A stretch of DNA of 64,000 nt from AC-32 sp963719275 (GCA_963719275.1 CAVRBT010000009.1:1-64000); one strand, 5' to 3'. Positions 8,511-19,681 are shown, counted from the first letter of the stretch. Notes: generated by a model not told the origin, from the sequence alone. Numbers and translations: made by a program.

Positions 8511-9633
8511 CTAGATGACCTTTCCCGCGGCCTTCGCGAGCAGGTACTCGTGGACGAACTCGTCGAGGGCGCCGTCGAGCACGGCCTGCGTGTTGCCGGT
8601 CTCGTGCTCGGTGCGGTGGTCCTTCACGAGCTGGTAGGGGTGCAGCACGTAGCTGCGGATCTGGCTGCCGAAGTCGGCCTGCTGCGCGCCGCCCCGCTCC
8701 TTGGCCAACTCCTCCTCGCGCTTCTCCTGCTCCTGCTCGAGCAGCCGTGACTTCAGCACGCGCAACGCGGTCTGCTTGTTCGAGCTCTGTGATCGCTCGT
8801 TCTGGATCTGGACGACGATGCCGGTCGGGATGTGCGTGATGCGAACTGCGGAGTCGGTCTTGTTCACGTGCTGGCCGCCCGCACCACTCGCTCGGTAGGT
8901 GTCGATGCGGAGGTCGTTCTCGTCGAGCTCGACGTCGACGTCCTCCGGTAGCAGCGGTGCGACGATCACCTGCGCGAAGCTCGTGTGGCGGCGGTGCGCC
9001 TGGTCGAACGGGCTCAGGCGGACGAGGCGGTGGACGCCACGCTCGGCCTTGAGGATGCCGTAGGCGTTCTCGCCCTTGACGCTGAAGGTCGCGGACTTGA
9101 GGCCGGCCTCCTCGCCGGGGCTGGCCTCGAGGAGCTCTGTCTGGAATGCCCGGTCCTGCGCCCAGCGGAGGTACATGCGCAGCAGAATCTCGGCCCAGTC
9201 CTGCGCGTCGGTGCCGCCGGTGCCGGCGTGGATGGTGACAAGGGCGTCGCCGGCGTCGTACTCGCCGGAAAAGAGCGCGTCCTCCTGGAGCCTGTCGAGC
9301 TCCTGGCGCAGCGGCGCGATGCTGGAGGCGATCTCGTCCTCCATCTCCCCGTCCATCGCGAGGAGCTCCTTCGCGTCCTCGTACTCCTGGGTTAGGCGCC
9401 GGTAGCGCTCGAGGCGACGGTTCAGGCGGGCGTGCTCGGCGCTGACCTCGGCCGCGTGGCGCTGGTCGTCCCAGAACCCCGGCGCGCCGAGCTCCTGCTC
9501 GAGCTCGGCGATGCGGCTCTCCAGCTGCTCCGGGTCAAAGGTAATCACGGACCCAGGCGAGCTGGGCGCCAATCTCCTGGAGCTGCTGGTCGAGCGGCTG
9601 TGCGGGCGTCTGGTCAGCGATGGCGGGCTCGAT
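8511..9633 (-). CDS. prfB: peptide chain release factor 2, expressed by +1 programmed frameshifting
   Basis: RF2 terminates at UGA and UAA. The main frame (from 9572) carries the domain-2 and GGQ region (GAGGQHVNKTDSAV) and the C-terminal KDHRTEHETGN. The first 30 or so codons lie in a different frame, ending QEIGAQLAWVRDYL then TGA at 9537-9535. The site CTT TGA C (9540-9534) is the textbook RF2 shift site, and after a +1 slip it reads L-DPEQLESRIAELEQ. The usual Shine-Dalgarno-like stimulator just upstream of the shift site is weak or missing. The frame-0 start is unclear: no ATG, GTG or TTG exists. ATC at 9633 with GGTGGG upstream, ATC at 9621, or CTG at 9678 overlapping the previous stop (CTGA) are the candidates. 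I used 9633. Confidence 0.9.
9534..9540 (-). promoter_or_regulatory. RF2 autoregulatory frameshift site CTTTGAC
   Basis: CTT followed by an in-frame TGA and C. When RF2 is scarce the ribosome pauses at UGA and slips +1 into the frame encoding the rest of RF2. The heptamer is identical to the site known from E. coli and most bacteria. The preceding bases GTCCGTGATTAC lack a good anti-Shine-Dalgarno match. Confidence 0.9.
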
Positions 9634-9674
9634 GGTAGCCCACCGGGTCGAGCGGCCCGGACGTCGTGCCGGAT

Positions 9675-10223
9675 TCAGCGGCTCGCCGGCGCGGACGCCC
9701 GGCGGGCGACGTGCAGGATCGCGTACCAGTGCCGCCGGACTCGTGGGTCGTCGCGCTCGTCGAGGCGTCGGCGGATCTCGGCGTAGAGGTGTTCCCGCTT
9801 GGCAAAATCCATCGAGATATGGCCGGAGAACGTCTCGAGCAGCGCGACGTACTCGTCGGCCGTGTAGAGGCAGTCCCAGACGTAGCGCCGGACCTGCACG
9901 TCCTCGAACAGGCCGCTCCGCTCGATCTCCTCGCGATCGTCCGGGATCTGCTCGGGCGGTGGCGGAGGCCAGTCGCCCTCCCAGCCCTCGCCGATCGCGT
10001 CGTAAACATCCTGGATGCCGCCGAAGAATGGGTCGAAGCCGGCGGGAAACGCGTGCAGTGCGCTCCAGAAGGCGAGGTGCCCGCCTGGGCGTAGGAGCTG
10101 GTGCGTCTTGCGATACCGAACGGCCGGGTCGAGCCAGTGCCAACCGGTCGCGGCGAAGACGAGGTCGAACGCTCTACGCTCCCCCTCCCACTCCTCGAAC
10201 GGCGCGACGTGGACCTCGATCAT
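9675..10223 (-). pseudogene. N-terminally truncated SAM-dependent methyltransferase
   Basis: The 182 residues match the C-terminal two thirds of a class I methyltransferase. FDLVFAATGWHWLDPAVRYRKT is the post-Rossmann motif and QLLRPGGHLAFW is the LkPGG motif. The first beta-strands with the GxGxG SAM-binding loop are missing, since the coding sequence begins right at the strand that should precede FEEWEGERRAFD. The sequence just upstream (10224-10310) does not encode the missing part in any frame. It is likely a remnant. Its TGA (9675-9677) overlaps a CTG that may be the prfB start. Confidence 0.7.
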
Positions 10224-10310
10224 CGTCGCATCGTTGCGGAAACGAGGCTGACGCCGCGCTGCCGGGCTTCGCTCGGCAGCGCTCAGCGCGCGGCTAGGGG
10301 ACGCTGATCC

Positions 10311-10359
10311 GGCGCGAAGTCATCATGGTGCCGGCGCAGCCGGCGCCGGACTTCGCGCC
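10311..10359 (-). repeat. nested inverted repeat directly after secA
   Basis: An outer perfect 11-bp stem GGCGCGAAGTC / GACTTCGCGCC (10311-10321 with 10349-10359) encloses an inner stem GGTGCCGGC-GCA-GCCGGCGCC with one mismatch. The outer arm starts 2 bases after the secA stop, so in the transcript it is a strong stem that could act as a terminator or 3'-end protector. No U-tract is present. It is not a family A unit. Confidence 0.6.
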
Positions 10360-10361
10360 GC

Positions 10362-13085
<2,724 letters not shown>

Positions 13086-13112
13086 TCGTCCTAGGGTAGC
13101 TGGCCCCCGCGG

Positions 13113-13667
13113 CTACAGCGGGTCGGCCTCGACCTCCCAGAGGCTGCCGTCGATGCGCCGCGCGCGGACGACGTAGTGCTCCCCCTCCTCGCGGCCGATC
13201 CGCTCCAGCTCCGGGACGGAGCCGAACTCGCGGGCGCCGTCCACGGCGAGGGTGCGGGCGCCCTCGGCCTCGACCAGCTCGAGCTCGTCGCCGTCGGCCT
13301 CGAGCTCGGCCACGCGGACCCGCCGCGCCGCCACCGTCCAGATCTCGTCGCTCTGACGGACGGCCTCGGCGCGGTACGGCGCCCCGACCGTGTGCTCGAT
13401 CGCTTCGGCCAGCGGAGCCAGCGTGTTCTCGGGCTCGTCCTCGTCCACGACGAGGTCGCCGTTCGGAAGCGCGACGAAGTGGAGCTCGTCGCCGGCGAGG
13501 CCCGGCGCCTCGGCCGAGGCAACGGCGTCCCAGCGTCGCGGCCGTGGGACGCCGTGAATACCGGTGACGCCCCAGTGCGGGCCGGGGTCGACCAGCGCGG
13601 GCTCCAGCTGCTCCAGCCGGGCCTGGCGTGCGAGCTTCTTGTGGATCGGCTCGCGCCGGAAGATCAC
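13113..13667 (-). CDS. conserved-looking hypothetical protein coupled to hpf
   Basis: A 184-residue soluble, acidic protein with no signal peptide or membrane segment. It starts MIFRREPIHKKLARQARLEQ and continues with strands that read like a small alpha/beta fold (GDELHFVALPNGDLVVDED, DEIWTVAARRVRVAELE, HYVVRARRIDGSLWEVE). I do not recognise the family. GTG 13667 overlaps the hpf stop by 4 bases (GTGA), and secA follows 27 bases later, so it is probably co-transcribed in hpf-orf-secA. Confidence 0.75.
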   Translation of the reverse strand: MIFRREPIHKKLARQARLEQLEPALVDPGPHWGVTGIHGVPRPRRWDAVASAEAPGLAGDELHFVALPNGDLVVDEDEPENTLAPLAEAIEHTVGAPYRAEAVRQSDEIWTVAARRVRVAELEADGDELELVEAEGARTLAVDGAREFGSVPELERIGREEGEHYVVRARRIDGSLWEVEADPL

Positions 13668-14206
13668 TGCGGCTCGATGAGCCCGTAGCCGCCATCGCGG
13701 CGCCGGTAGACGACGTTGACGTCGCCGGAGTCCGCGCTCCTGAAGACAAAGAAGTCGTGCCCGACGAGCTCGAGCTGCAGGACTGCCTCCTCGGCGCTCA
13801 TCGGGTTCAGCGCGAACTGCTTGGTCTTGACGATCTGGGGCTCCTCGCCTTCGGCCATTACCGGAATGGTGTCAGCTATGGGGCCGTTCGCGCGAGCGGG
13901 GCGGCGCCGTCGGTCCCGGCGTCGCGTGCGGTAGCGGCTGATCTGGCGTTCGAGCTTCGCGACCAGCTGATCGATCGAGGCGCGCATGTCGCCGGATGCC
14001 TCGCGCGCGCGGAGGACGGGGCCGTTCGTCCAGATCGTCGCCTCCGCAACGTTGTTCTGCGCGATCGACGGGTTCTTCTCGACGGTCAGCTCGAGTTCGA
14101 CGCGCGGGTCCGTCAGCTGGCGTTCGAGCTTGGCGAGCTTCGCCTCCGCGTAGCTCCGAATCGCGTCGCTGACCTCGAGGTTCCTGCCCTTGACCTGGAA
14201 CTGCAT
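13664..14206 (-). CDS. hpf: ribosome hibernation promoting factor, long form
   Basis: A 180-residue long HPF that dimerises 70S ribosomes into inactive 100S particles. The N-terminal S30Ae domain (MQFQVKGRNLEVSDAIRSYAEAKL) spans about residues 1-100, followed by a basic linker. The C-terminal dimerisation domain starts with IVKTKQFALNPMSAEEAVLQLELVGHDFFVFR, which distinguishes the long form from YfiA. ATG 14206 is preceded by GGAGGGGG at good spacing. Adjacency to secA is common in Gram-positive and actinobacterial genomes. Confidence 0.95.
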   Translation of the reverse strand: MQFQVKGRNLEVSDAIRSYAEAKLAKLERQLTDPRVELELTVEKNPSIAQNNVAEATIWTNGPVLRAREASGDMRASIDQLVAKLERQISRYRTRRRDRRRRPARANGPIADTIPVMAEGEEPQIVKTKQFALNPMSAEEAVLQLELVGHDFFVFRSADSGDVNVVYRRRDGGYGLIEPQ

Positions 14207-14244
14207 CGGCCCCCTCCTTCGACGCCCGGCTCCTCGGTTGGAAT

Positions 14245-14922
14245 CTAGCGGACGACCCGTGCGAACGTCACTACCTCGACCCGGCGCGCGCCGCCCTTCC
14301 GGAGCGCGGTTGCGGCGGCGCCGACAGTCGAGCCGCTCGTGTAGACGTCGTCGACGAGCACGAGCCGTGCGGGCGCGCTGCCCGCAGGGGCGAACGCGCC
14401 GGCGACGTTGCGCCGGCGGTCGGCCAGTGACAGCCCGCGCTGCCGCGGGATCGGCCTTGTTCGCCCGAGCACAGGCAGGACCGGGATGGCCCAGCGGTCG
14501 GCGAGCTCGCGCGCCAGCCGCTCGGCCGGATGGTGGCCGCGCTCGAGGCCACGCGCGCGGTCCGGCGGGACGAACGCGAGCCCGGCCGCACCCGAGGGCG
14601 GCGACAGCGCGCACGCGATCTCATCGGCAGCGACCGCTGCGAGGTTGCGGAGGCCACGCTCCTTCCAGGCGCGGACGAGCCGTCGGACGCCCTCGTCGTA
14701 CGCGACGGCGGCGCGGGCGGAGGCGAACGCGAGGCGGCGGCCGGAGCACTCGCGACACCGCGCGACGGGCCAGGCAGTCGGAGCGCCGCAGCGGTGGCAC
14801 CAGGGCGGGCACAACCGCGGGAGGTCGTCGCGGCAGGCCCGACACAGCTGCTCTCCGGCGGCGTCGCACACGACGCAGCGCACGGGCAGAATCAGGTCTA
14901 GGAGCTTCACGTCACACCACAC
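14245..14922 (-). CDS. comF: ComF family phosphoribosyltransferase-like protein
   Basis: A 225-residue protein with an N-terminal zinc-ribbon (CVVC...CRAC, CHRC, CREC) and a C-terminal type I phosphoribosyltransferase domain ending in LVLVDDVYTSGSTVGAAATAL, the PRPP-binding loop. In naturally competent bacteria ComFC acts in DNA uptake. No other competence genes are here, so its role is uncertain. Start GTG 14922 has GGGGAGG five bases upstream; a GTG 12 bases downstream is an alternative. Confidence 0.88.
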   Translation of the reverse strand: MWCDVKLLDLILPVRCVVCDAAGEQLCRACRDDLPRLCPPWCHRCGAPTAWPVARCRECSGRRLAFASARAAVAYDEGVRRLVRAWKERGLRNLAAVAADEIACALSPPSGAAGLAFVPPDRARGLERGHHPAERLARELADRWAIPVLPVLGRTRPIPRQRGLSLADRRRNVAGAFAPAGSAPARLVLVDDVYTSGSTVGAAATALRKGGARRVEVVTFARVVR

Positions 14923-14994
14923 TCACCTCCCCGGCGAGCGTAGAGACGAAGGTGTCACGCGTGTGTGACGCCTCTGTGACGGATGCGCGCCGGG

Positions 14995-15732
14995 CTATCC
15001 CCGGCCTGTGAACGCCTGGTCGGCTTCGGCGAGGGTCTCCTTCGAGCCGACGTCGAACCAGCGGCCGGGCACGCGCCAGCCGTAGACCGGAGTCCGCGGG
15101 TAGAGCCACTGGACGAGCCGCCCGGGCTGATCCGGGTTGTTCCCGTCCTCGAGGTACTCCCGCACGAACCGCAGCGCCGGCCGGGGGTAGAAGTAGAGCG
15201 CGATGCCCGCCAGGGTGCTCCGCGGCTGCTCGGGCTTCTCCTCCAGCCGCGTGACGCGGTCGTCGCCGTCGAGCTCGATCACCGAGTAGCGGCGAATGGT
15301 GTCGAAGTCCCCGACGTCGTAGACGCCGAGCGACGGCCCTCCCTTCTCCAGCGCGAACACCGGAAACGGCGCGATGCTCTCGCTGAAGAGGTTGTCCCCG
15401 GCGAGGACGAGGAGATCGTCGTCGAGCTCCGCCTCGCGGATGGTGAGGTAGAGGTCGCCGATCGCGCCCAGCCGGGAGTCGTCGTCGACCGTGCCGTCGT
15501 CGAGGATCCGCAGCGACAGCCCCGAGCGTCCGGCCGCCCACTCGCGGAAGGCGTCCGCGAACTTCGAGTTGGTGACCACATACACCTCGTCCAGGCCCTC
15601 GACCCGCTCGAGCTGCTCCATCAGGTGGTCCAGCATGGGCTTCCCCCCAACGGGCAGCAGCGCCTTCGGGCGGGCGAGCGTCAGCGGGTAGAGCCGCGTC
15701 GCATACCCCGCGGCGAGGATGACGGCCTTCAC
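14995..15732 (-). CDS. sugar-phosphate nucleotidyltransferase
   Basis: A 245-residue NTP-transferase of the glucose-1-phosphate thymidylyl/uridylyltransferase superfamily. It has the signature AVILAAGYATRLYPLTLARPKALLPVGGKPM at the N-terminus and the metal-binding LVLAGDNLFSE. It makes a nucleotide-activated sugar for surface polysaccharide. The exact sugar and nucleotide cannot be decided. The ATR-LYPLT variant and 245-residue length resemble stand-alone RmlA/RfbF-like enzymes. GTG 15732 overlaps the mtnA stop (GTGA). Confidence 0.85.
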   Translation of the reverse strand: MKAVILAAGYATRLYPLTLARPKALLPVGGKPMLDHLMEQLERVEGLDEVYVVTNSKFADAFREWAAGRSGLSLRILDDGTVDDDSRLGAIGDLYLTIREAELDDDLLVLAGDNLFSESIAPFPVFALEKGGPSLGVYDVGDFDTIRRYSVIELDGDDRVTRLEEKPEQPRSTLAGIALYFYPRPALRFVREYLEDGNNPDQPGRLVQWLYPRTPVYGWRVPGRWFDVGSKETLAEADQAFTGRG

Positions 15733-16682
15733 GCAGGCACCGCCGCCCCGAGCGCCTCCACGTACGGCGCGCGATGGACGCCGTGCTCGGTCACGATCGC
15801 CCCGATCAGCTCGGCCGGCGTGACGTCGAACGCCGGGTTCCAGGCGCCGAAGCGCGAGCTCACCTCACCGGGGTCGCGCTCCTCGATCGGAATCTCCGCA
15901 CCGCTGTCGATGGTCAGATCGACCGACGACGACGGCGCGACGACATAGAACGGCACCTCGTGCCGAGCCGCGAGCACCGCGAGCGGGTAGGTGCCGACCT
16001 TGTTCGCGGTGTCGCCGTTCGCGGCGATGCGATCGGCCCCGACGAAGACGCAGTCGACCTCGCCCGCGGCGAGCAGTGCCCCCGCCGCGGAGTCCGCGAT
16101 CACGGTGTGCGGGATCCCGTCGGCCTCGAGCTCCCACGCCGTCAGTCGCGCACCCTGGAGCAGCGGCCGCGTCTCGTCCACGAAGACGTGACGTAGCAAC
16201 CCGCGCCCCCAGGCCTCGCGCAACGCTCCGAGCGCCGTCCCGACACCGCCGGTGGCGAGCGCACCGGTGTTGCAGTGCGTGAGCGCACGCGAGCCCTCCC
16301 CGACGAGACCTGCCGCGTGCTCGCTCATCCGCCGGCAGCGCCCAACTTCCTCCGCGTGCAGCTCACGGGCGCGCGCCGTCGGGTCGCGAGCCGCCCGCAC
16401 CTCGCGCAGCGCCCATTCCAGGTTGACGGCCGTCGGCCGCGCCGCCGCCAGCACCTCGGCCGCAATGTCCAGGTCTTCTCCGCGCGCGGCCGCGAGCGCG
16501 TACCCGTACGCAGCCGCGATCCCGATCGCCGGCGCGCCCCGGACTGCCAGCGTCCGGATGGCTTCGGCAACCTCGGCGGCCGACCCGCAGGCCAACTCGA
16601 CCTCCTCGTCGGGCAGACGCCGCTGGTCGAGCAGGACAACATGCTCGCCTTCGAGACGGATGATCGACTCCGGCTCCAGCAC
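15729..16682 (-). CDS. mtnA: S-methyl-5-thioribose-1-phosphate isomerase
   Basis: A 317-residue aldose-ketose isomerase of the methionine salvage pathway. Family motifs are AVRGAPAIGIAAAYGYALA, the catalytic-cysteine region THCNTGALATGGVGTALG and VGADRIAANGDTANKVGTYPLA with the catalytic Asp. The start is GTG 16682. It lies next to ahcY and near metH, so three genes of methyl/thio recycling share this stretch. It could also be the paralogous ribose-1,5-bisphosphate isomerase or an eIF2B-like protein, but the CNTG motif supports MtnA. Confidence 0.93.
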   Translation of the reverse strand: MLEPESIIRLEGEHVVLLDQRRLPDEEVELACGSAAEVAEAIRTLAVRGAPAIGIAAAYGYALAAARGEDLDIAAEVLAAARPTAVNLEWALREVRAARDPTARARELHAEEVGRCRRMSEHAAGLVGEGSRALTHCNTGALATGGVGTALGALREAWGRGLLRHVFVDETRPLLQGARLTAWELEADGIPHTVIADSAAGALLAAGEVDCVFVGADRIAANGDTANKVGTYPLAVLAARHEVPFYVVAPSSSVDLTIDSGAEIPIEERDPGEVSSRFGAWNPAFDVTPAELIGAIVTEHGVHRAPYVEALGAAVPA

Positions 16683-16723
16683 GCGCTGACTCTAGCCCGC
16701 GGCGCCGGCGACGTATCTGTCGC

Positions 16724-17992
16724 CTACGTCCCCTCGTCCCAGGAGGCGAGGTACTTGGCCTGCTCCTCGGTCAGTTGGTCGATCGCGACGCCCATCGTCT
16801 CGAGCTTGAGGCGCGCGATCTCCTGGTCGATCTCCTCCGGCACCGGGTAGACCCTCTTCTCCAGGCTCGCCGCATTCGAGACGACGAACTCCGCCGAGAG
16901 CGCCTGGTTCGCAAACGACATGTCCATCACCTGCGCGGGATGGCCCTCGGCGGCGGAGAGGTTCACCAGCCGCCCGTCCGCGATCAGGTAGACGCGGCGC
17001 CCGTCCTCGAGCGTGAACTCGTCCACGAACTGACGGAGCGTGCGTGTGTCCGTCGCCAGCGCCCGCAGCGCCGGAATCTCGATCTCGACGTTGAAGTGGC
17101 CCGCGTTCGCGAGGATCGCGCCGTCCTTCATCGCCAGGATGTGGTCGCGCGTGATCACCGACTTGTCGCCGGTGGCGGTGACGAAGATGTCGCCCTCCCG
17201 CGCCGCTCGCTCCATCGGCACCACCTGGAACCCGTCCATCACTGCCTCCAGCGCGCGCAGCGGGTCGACCTCCGTGACCACCACGTGTGCGCCCATGCCC
17301 TTGGCCCGCATCGCGACGCCTCGGCCGCACCAGCCGTAGCCGGCGACCACAAACGTCCGGCCCGCGAGCAGGATGTTCGTCGCGCGCACGATCCCGTCGA
17401 TCGTCGACTGGCCCGTGCCGTAGCGGTTGTCGAACATGTGCTTGGTCAGCGCGTCGTTCACCGCGATCACCGGGAAGCCGAGCGCGCCGTCACGCTCCAG
17501 CGCCTTCAAGCGGATCACGCCGGTCGTCGTCTCCTCGGTGCCGCCGAGGATGTCGCCGAGCTGCTCGCGCCGGTGCGAGTGCAGGACGCCGATCACGTCG
17601 GCTCCGTCGTCCATCGTCAGCTGCGGCTTGTGGTCGACCGCGGCCTCGATGTGCTGGTAGTAGGTGTCGTTGTCCTCGCCCTTGATGGCGAAGACGGAGA
17701 TGTCGAACTCCTCCACCAGCGCCGACGCGACGTCGTCCTGCGTCGACAGGGGGTTCGAGGCGCATAGGACGACGTCGGCGCCGCCGTCCTTGAGCGTGCG
17801 CATCAGGTTCGCGGTCTCGCTCGTGACGTGGAGGCACGCCGCCACGCGATACCCCGCGAGCGGTTGCTCGCGCTCGAAGCGCTCCCGGATCGCCGCCAGA
17901 ACCGGCATCTGCCGGTCGGCCCACTCGATTCGGCTCAGCCCCTCGGCCGCCAGCGTCAGGTCCTTCACGTCGTGTCGCCTCGTCGTAGCCAT
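16724..17992 (-). CDS. ahcY: adenosylhomocysteinase (SAH hydrolase)
   Basis: A 422-residue NAD-dependent enzyme that splits S-adenosylhomocysteine into homocysteine and adenosine and feeds MetH. Motifs are HVTSETANLMRTL, NDALTKHMFDNRYGTGQS and the Rossmann loop VVAGYGWCGRGVAMRAKGMGA. It is short, lacking the 40-residue insert of plant/mammalian-like forms. I chose ATG 17992 (MATTRRHDVKDL) because GGAGCGAC stands just before it. The longer upstream frame merely translates the family A repeat at 18014-18077. Confidence 0.96.
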   Translation of the reverse strand: MATTRRHDVKDLTLAAEGLSRIEWADRQMPVLAAIRERFEREQPLAGYRVAACLHVTSETANLMRTLKDGGADVVLCASNPLSTQDDVASALVEEFDISVFAIKGEDNDTYYQHIEAAVDHKPQLTMDDGADVIGVLHSHRREQLGDILGGTEETTTGVIRLKALERDGALGFPVIAVNDALTKHMFDNRYGTGQSTIDGIVRATNILLAGRTFVVAGYGWCGRGVAMRAKGMGAHVVVTEVDPLRALEAVMDGFQVVPMERAAREGDIFVTATGDKSVITRDHILAMKDGAILANAGHFNVEIEIPALRALATDTRTLRQFVDEFTLEDGRRVYLIADGRLVNLSAAEGHPAQVMDMSFANQALSAEFVVSNAASLEKRVYPVPEEIDQEIARLKLETMGVAIDQLTEEQAKYLASWDEGT

Positions 17993-18013
17993 GTCGCTCC
18001 TTCGCTCTCGATT

Positions 18014-18077
18014 AAGGCGTTCGCTTGCGACGCCGACCAAAGAGGCCGTGCCGGCTCTGCCGGCGCGGCCGTCCAAC
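18014..18077. repeat. family A two-hairpin repeat, inverted orientation, upstream of ahcY
   Basis: Read on the minus strand it has the GGCCGCGCCGGCAGAGCCGGCACGGCC hairpin (the long form is split here by G/A variation), then CTCTTTGGTCGGC and GTCGCAAGCGAACGCC. It occupies the ahcY leader beginning about 22 bases from the start codon, so transcripts starting upstream would carry both stems just before the ribosome-binding site. Confidence 0.85.
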
Positions 18078-18126
18078 GGACTGTCTGGAAAGTGGAACGA
18101 TGTTGCCCTCCTGCCTCAGATCGCCT

Positions 18127-18468
18127 CTAAGCGGCCAGCAGCCGCTCATGCTTGCGCTGCTCCCAATCGAGCGCGCTCAACTCGGTTCCGGCGAGCCATG
18201 CGTCCACCGCCGCCCGTAGGTCCGGCTCACGCCGCAGCCGCGCGGCAAACGCGAGCTCCCGGAGCTCGACGCGAAATCGCCGCCGCAGCTCCTGCAGTGA
18301 CCGCAGCTGGTTCAGCTCGAGCAGGCCGTAGCGGCGGTGACCCGAGCGCGTGCGTCGCGGGACGACGAGCCCCGAGCGCTCGATATAGCGGAGCATCCGC
18401 GGGGACCACCCGGTCCGCTCCGCGGCCTGCCCTACCGTCGCCAGTACGCATGGCCACAACCTTAACAC
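18127..18468 (-). CDS. MerR family transcriptional regulator
   Basis: A small regulator of about 113 residues. The N-terminal winged helix reads TVGQAAERTGWSPRMLRYIERSGLVVPRRTRSGHRRYG, followed by an LLELNQLRSLQELR coiled segment and a short C-terminal effector region without cysteines, so it is not a classic metal sensor. GTG 18468 was chosen because a start further upstream (GTG 18498) would overlap the preceding cupin gene; no clear Shine-Dalgarno is seen. The dyad ACAC-AGGC-GTGT (18465-18476) lies at its start and could be its own operator. Target unknown; ahcY lies downstream on the same strand. Confidence 0.8.
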   Translation of the reverse strand: MLRLWPCVLATVGQAAERTGWSPRMLRYIERSGLVVPRRTRSGHRRYGLLELNQLRSLQELRRRFRVELRELAFAARLRREPDLRAAVDAWLAGTELSALDWEQRKHERLLAA

Positions 18469-18475
18469 AGGCGTG

Positions 18476-18899
18476 TCAGGTTTGGCTCGTGCCCTCACGC
18501 CCGTAGCGGTCTTCGAGCCGCACCACGTCCTCGAGCTGCGGCGTCGAGACCTCCAGGATCGTGGTGTCCTCGACGGCCGTGACCCGATGCACCGTGCCCG
18601 GCGGGAAGTGGAACGCAGCCCCGGCGCCGACGATCTCGCTGTTCAAGACACGCTCGCCCGGCGCGCCCAGCTCGAGCTCCGCGCGTCCCGAGAGCACGTA
18701 CCACGCCTCGTCCTTGACCTTGTGGAACTGCAGGCTCAGCGACTCACCGGCCTCGGACGAACAGGATCTTCCCTGCGTAGTGCTCGGTCTTCGACCAGAT
18801 CAGCTCGTAGCCCCAGGGCTTCTCCACCTTCTCGGGCTCGGCCGCGAACCGGTCCAGCCCACCGAGGTTCGGAGAGGTCAAGTGATCGTGCCTGGCCAC
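18476..18899 (-). pseudogene. cupin (mannose-6-phosphate isomerase type II-like), frameshifted
   Basis: Two adjacent frames form one cupin of about 140 residues. The first part reads EKVEKPWGYELIWSKTEHYAGKILFV and then hits a stop. In the next frame the protein continues EAGESLSLQFHKVKDEAWYVLSGRAELELG and FHFPPGTVHRVTAVED to the end at 18476. One extra base near 18757-18761 (GTCCGAGG) explains the break. EKPWGYE and the HxH/E cupin motif are typical of the phosphomannose isomerase domain fused to or partnered with GDP-mannose pyrophosphorylase, and the neighbouring upstream gene is a sugar nucleotidyltransferase. The start is uncertain (GTG 18899 or TTG 18881). It may be an assembly error. 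Confidence 0.75.
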
Positions 18900-18979
18900 G
18901 AACCGCGCGAACCTACCACCTGGGAGTGCCCGATGGAACGGCGGACACAGTCGGCGTTTCGTCGGGCGCTCCCCTACGA

Positions 18980-19681
18980 TCACGCACGCGAGCCTGCCGG
19001 CCACCCCGGATGCTCCGCGAGGTAGTCGCTGGCCACGCGCAGGTCCTTCGGGGTGTTGACAGTCAGCCAGACGCCCTCGTGCCGAAGGGCGTGCATCCGC
19101 CCCTCGGCGGCAAGCTCGGGGAAGGTCGTTGTCTCATGGTCGCCGCGCTCAGGGAAGCGCTCGAGCGCCTGCTCGCCGAGCACGTAGATCCCGCAGCTGA
19201 CCCACTGGTCGAGCCGCGGAGCCTCGCGGAAACCGGTGACGCGCGTGTCTTCGAGGTCGACCACGCCGAACGGCGAGCGCAGCGGGACAACGGTGATCGT
19301 CGCGGCGGCGTCCTGCTCGCGGTGCAACGCGAGCAGCCGAGTCAGGTCGACGTCGACGAGCTCGTCACCGTTGAGCGCGAACAGGTCGCCGGCCTGCCGG
19401 CGCTGCTGCGCCGCGAGACGAATCCCCCCGCCCCGGCCCAGCGGCTCCGCCTCCGGCACAGCCGCGATCTCCGGGCCGATCCCGCCGAGCACGGCCTCGA
19501 ACAGTCCCTCCTGCCCGGCAGTGCAGCTGACCAGCACGCGCTCGACTCCCGCGGCCGCGAGCTGCTCGACCTGGTACGCCGCCAGCGGCCGGCCGCCGAG
19601 CTCCACGAGGGCCTTGGGCCGCCCGCCCGCGGCGTCGCCGAGGCGCTCGGCCTTGCCGCCCGCCAGGATGACGGCTTCCAT
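18980..19681 (-). CDS. nucleotidyltransferase, mannose-1-phosphate guanylyltransferase-like
   Basis: A 233-residue NTP-transferase with AVILAGGKAERLGDAAGGRPKALVELGGRPLAAYQ at the N-terminus and the metal-site FALNGDELVDVDLTRLL. It is followed by the cupin gene, a pairing seen in mannose-6-phosphate isomerase/GDP-mannose pyrophosphorylase modules, and preceded by UDP-glucose dehydrogenase, so it probably serves polysaccharide precursor synthesis. ATG 19681 is preferred over the GTG just before it. The sugar cannot be assigned with certainty. Confidence 0.82.
   Translation of the reverse strand: MEAVILAGGKAERLGDAAGGRPKALVELGGRPLAAYQVEQLAAAGVERVLVSCTAGQEGLFEAVLGGIGPEIAAVPEAEPLGRGGGIRLAAQQRRQAGDLFALNGDELVDVDLTRLLALHREQDAAATITVVPLRSPFGVVDLEDTRVTGFREAPRLDQWVSCGIYVLGEQALERFPERGDHETTTFPELAAEGRMHALRHEGVWLTVNTPKDLRVASDYLAEHPGWPAGSRA

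Noticed and set aside
9535..9633. Sequencing error in prfB
   Set aside because: The break occurs exactly at the conserved CTT-TGA-C heptamer and the N-terminal frame reads as an RF2 N-terminus, so it is the programmed frameshift.
18465..18476. Defined MerR operator
   Set aside because: The ACAC/GTGT dyad is too short, and its spacing relative to a promoter cannot be judged, so it is mentioned only as a possibility.
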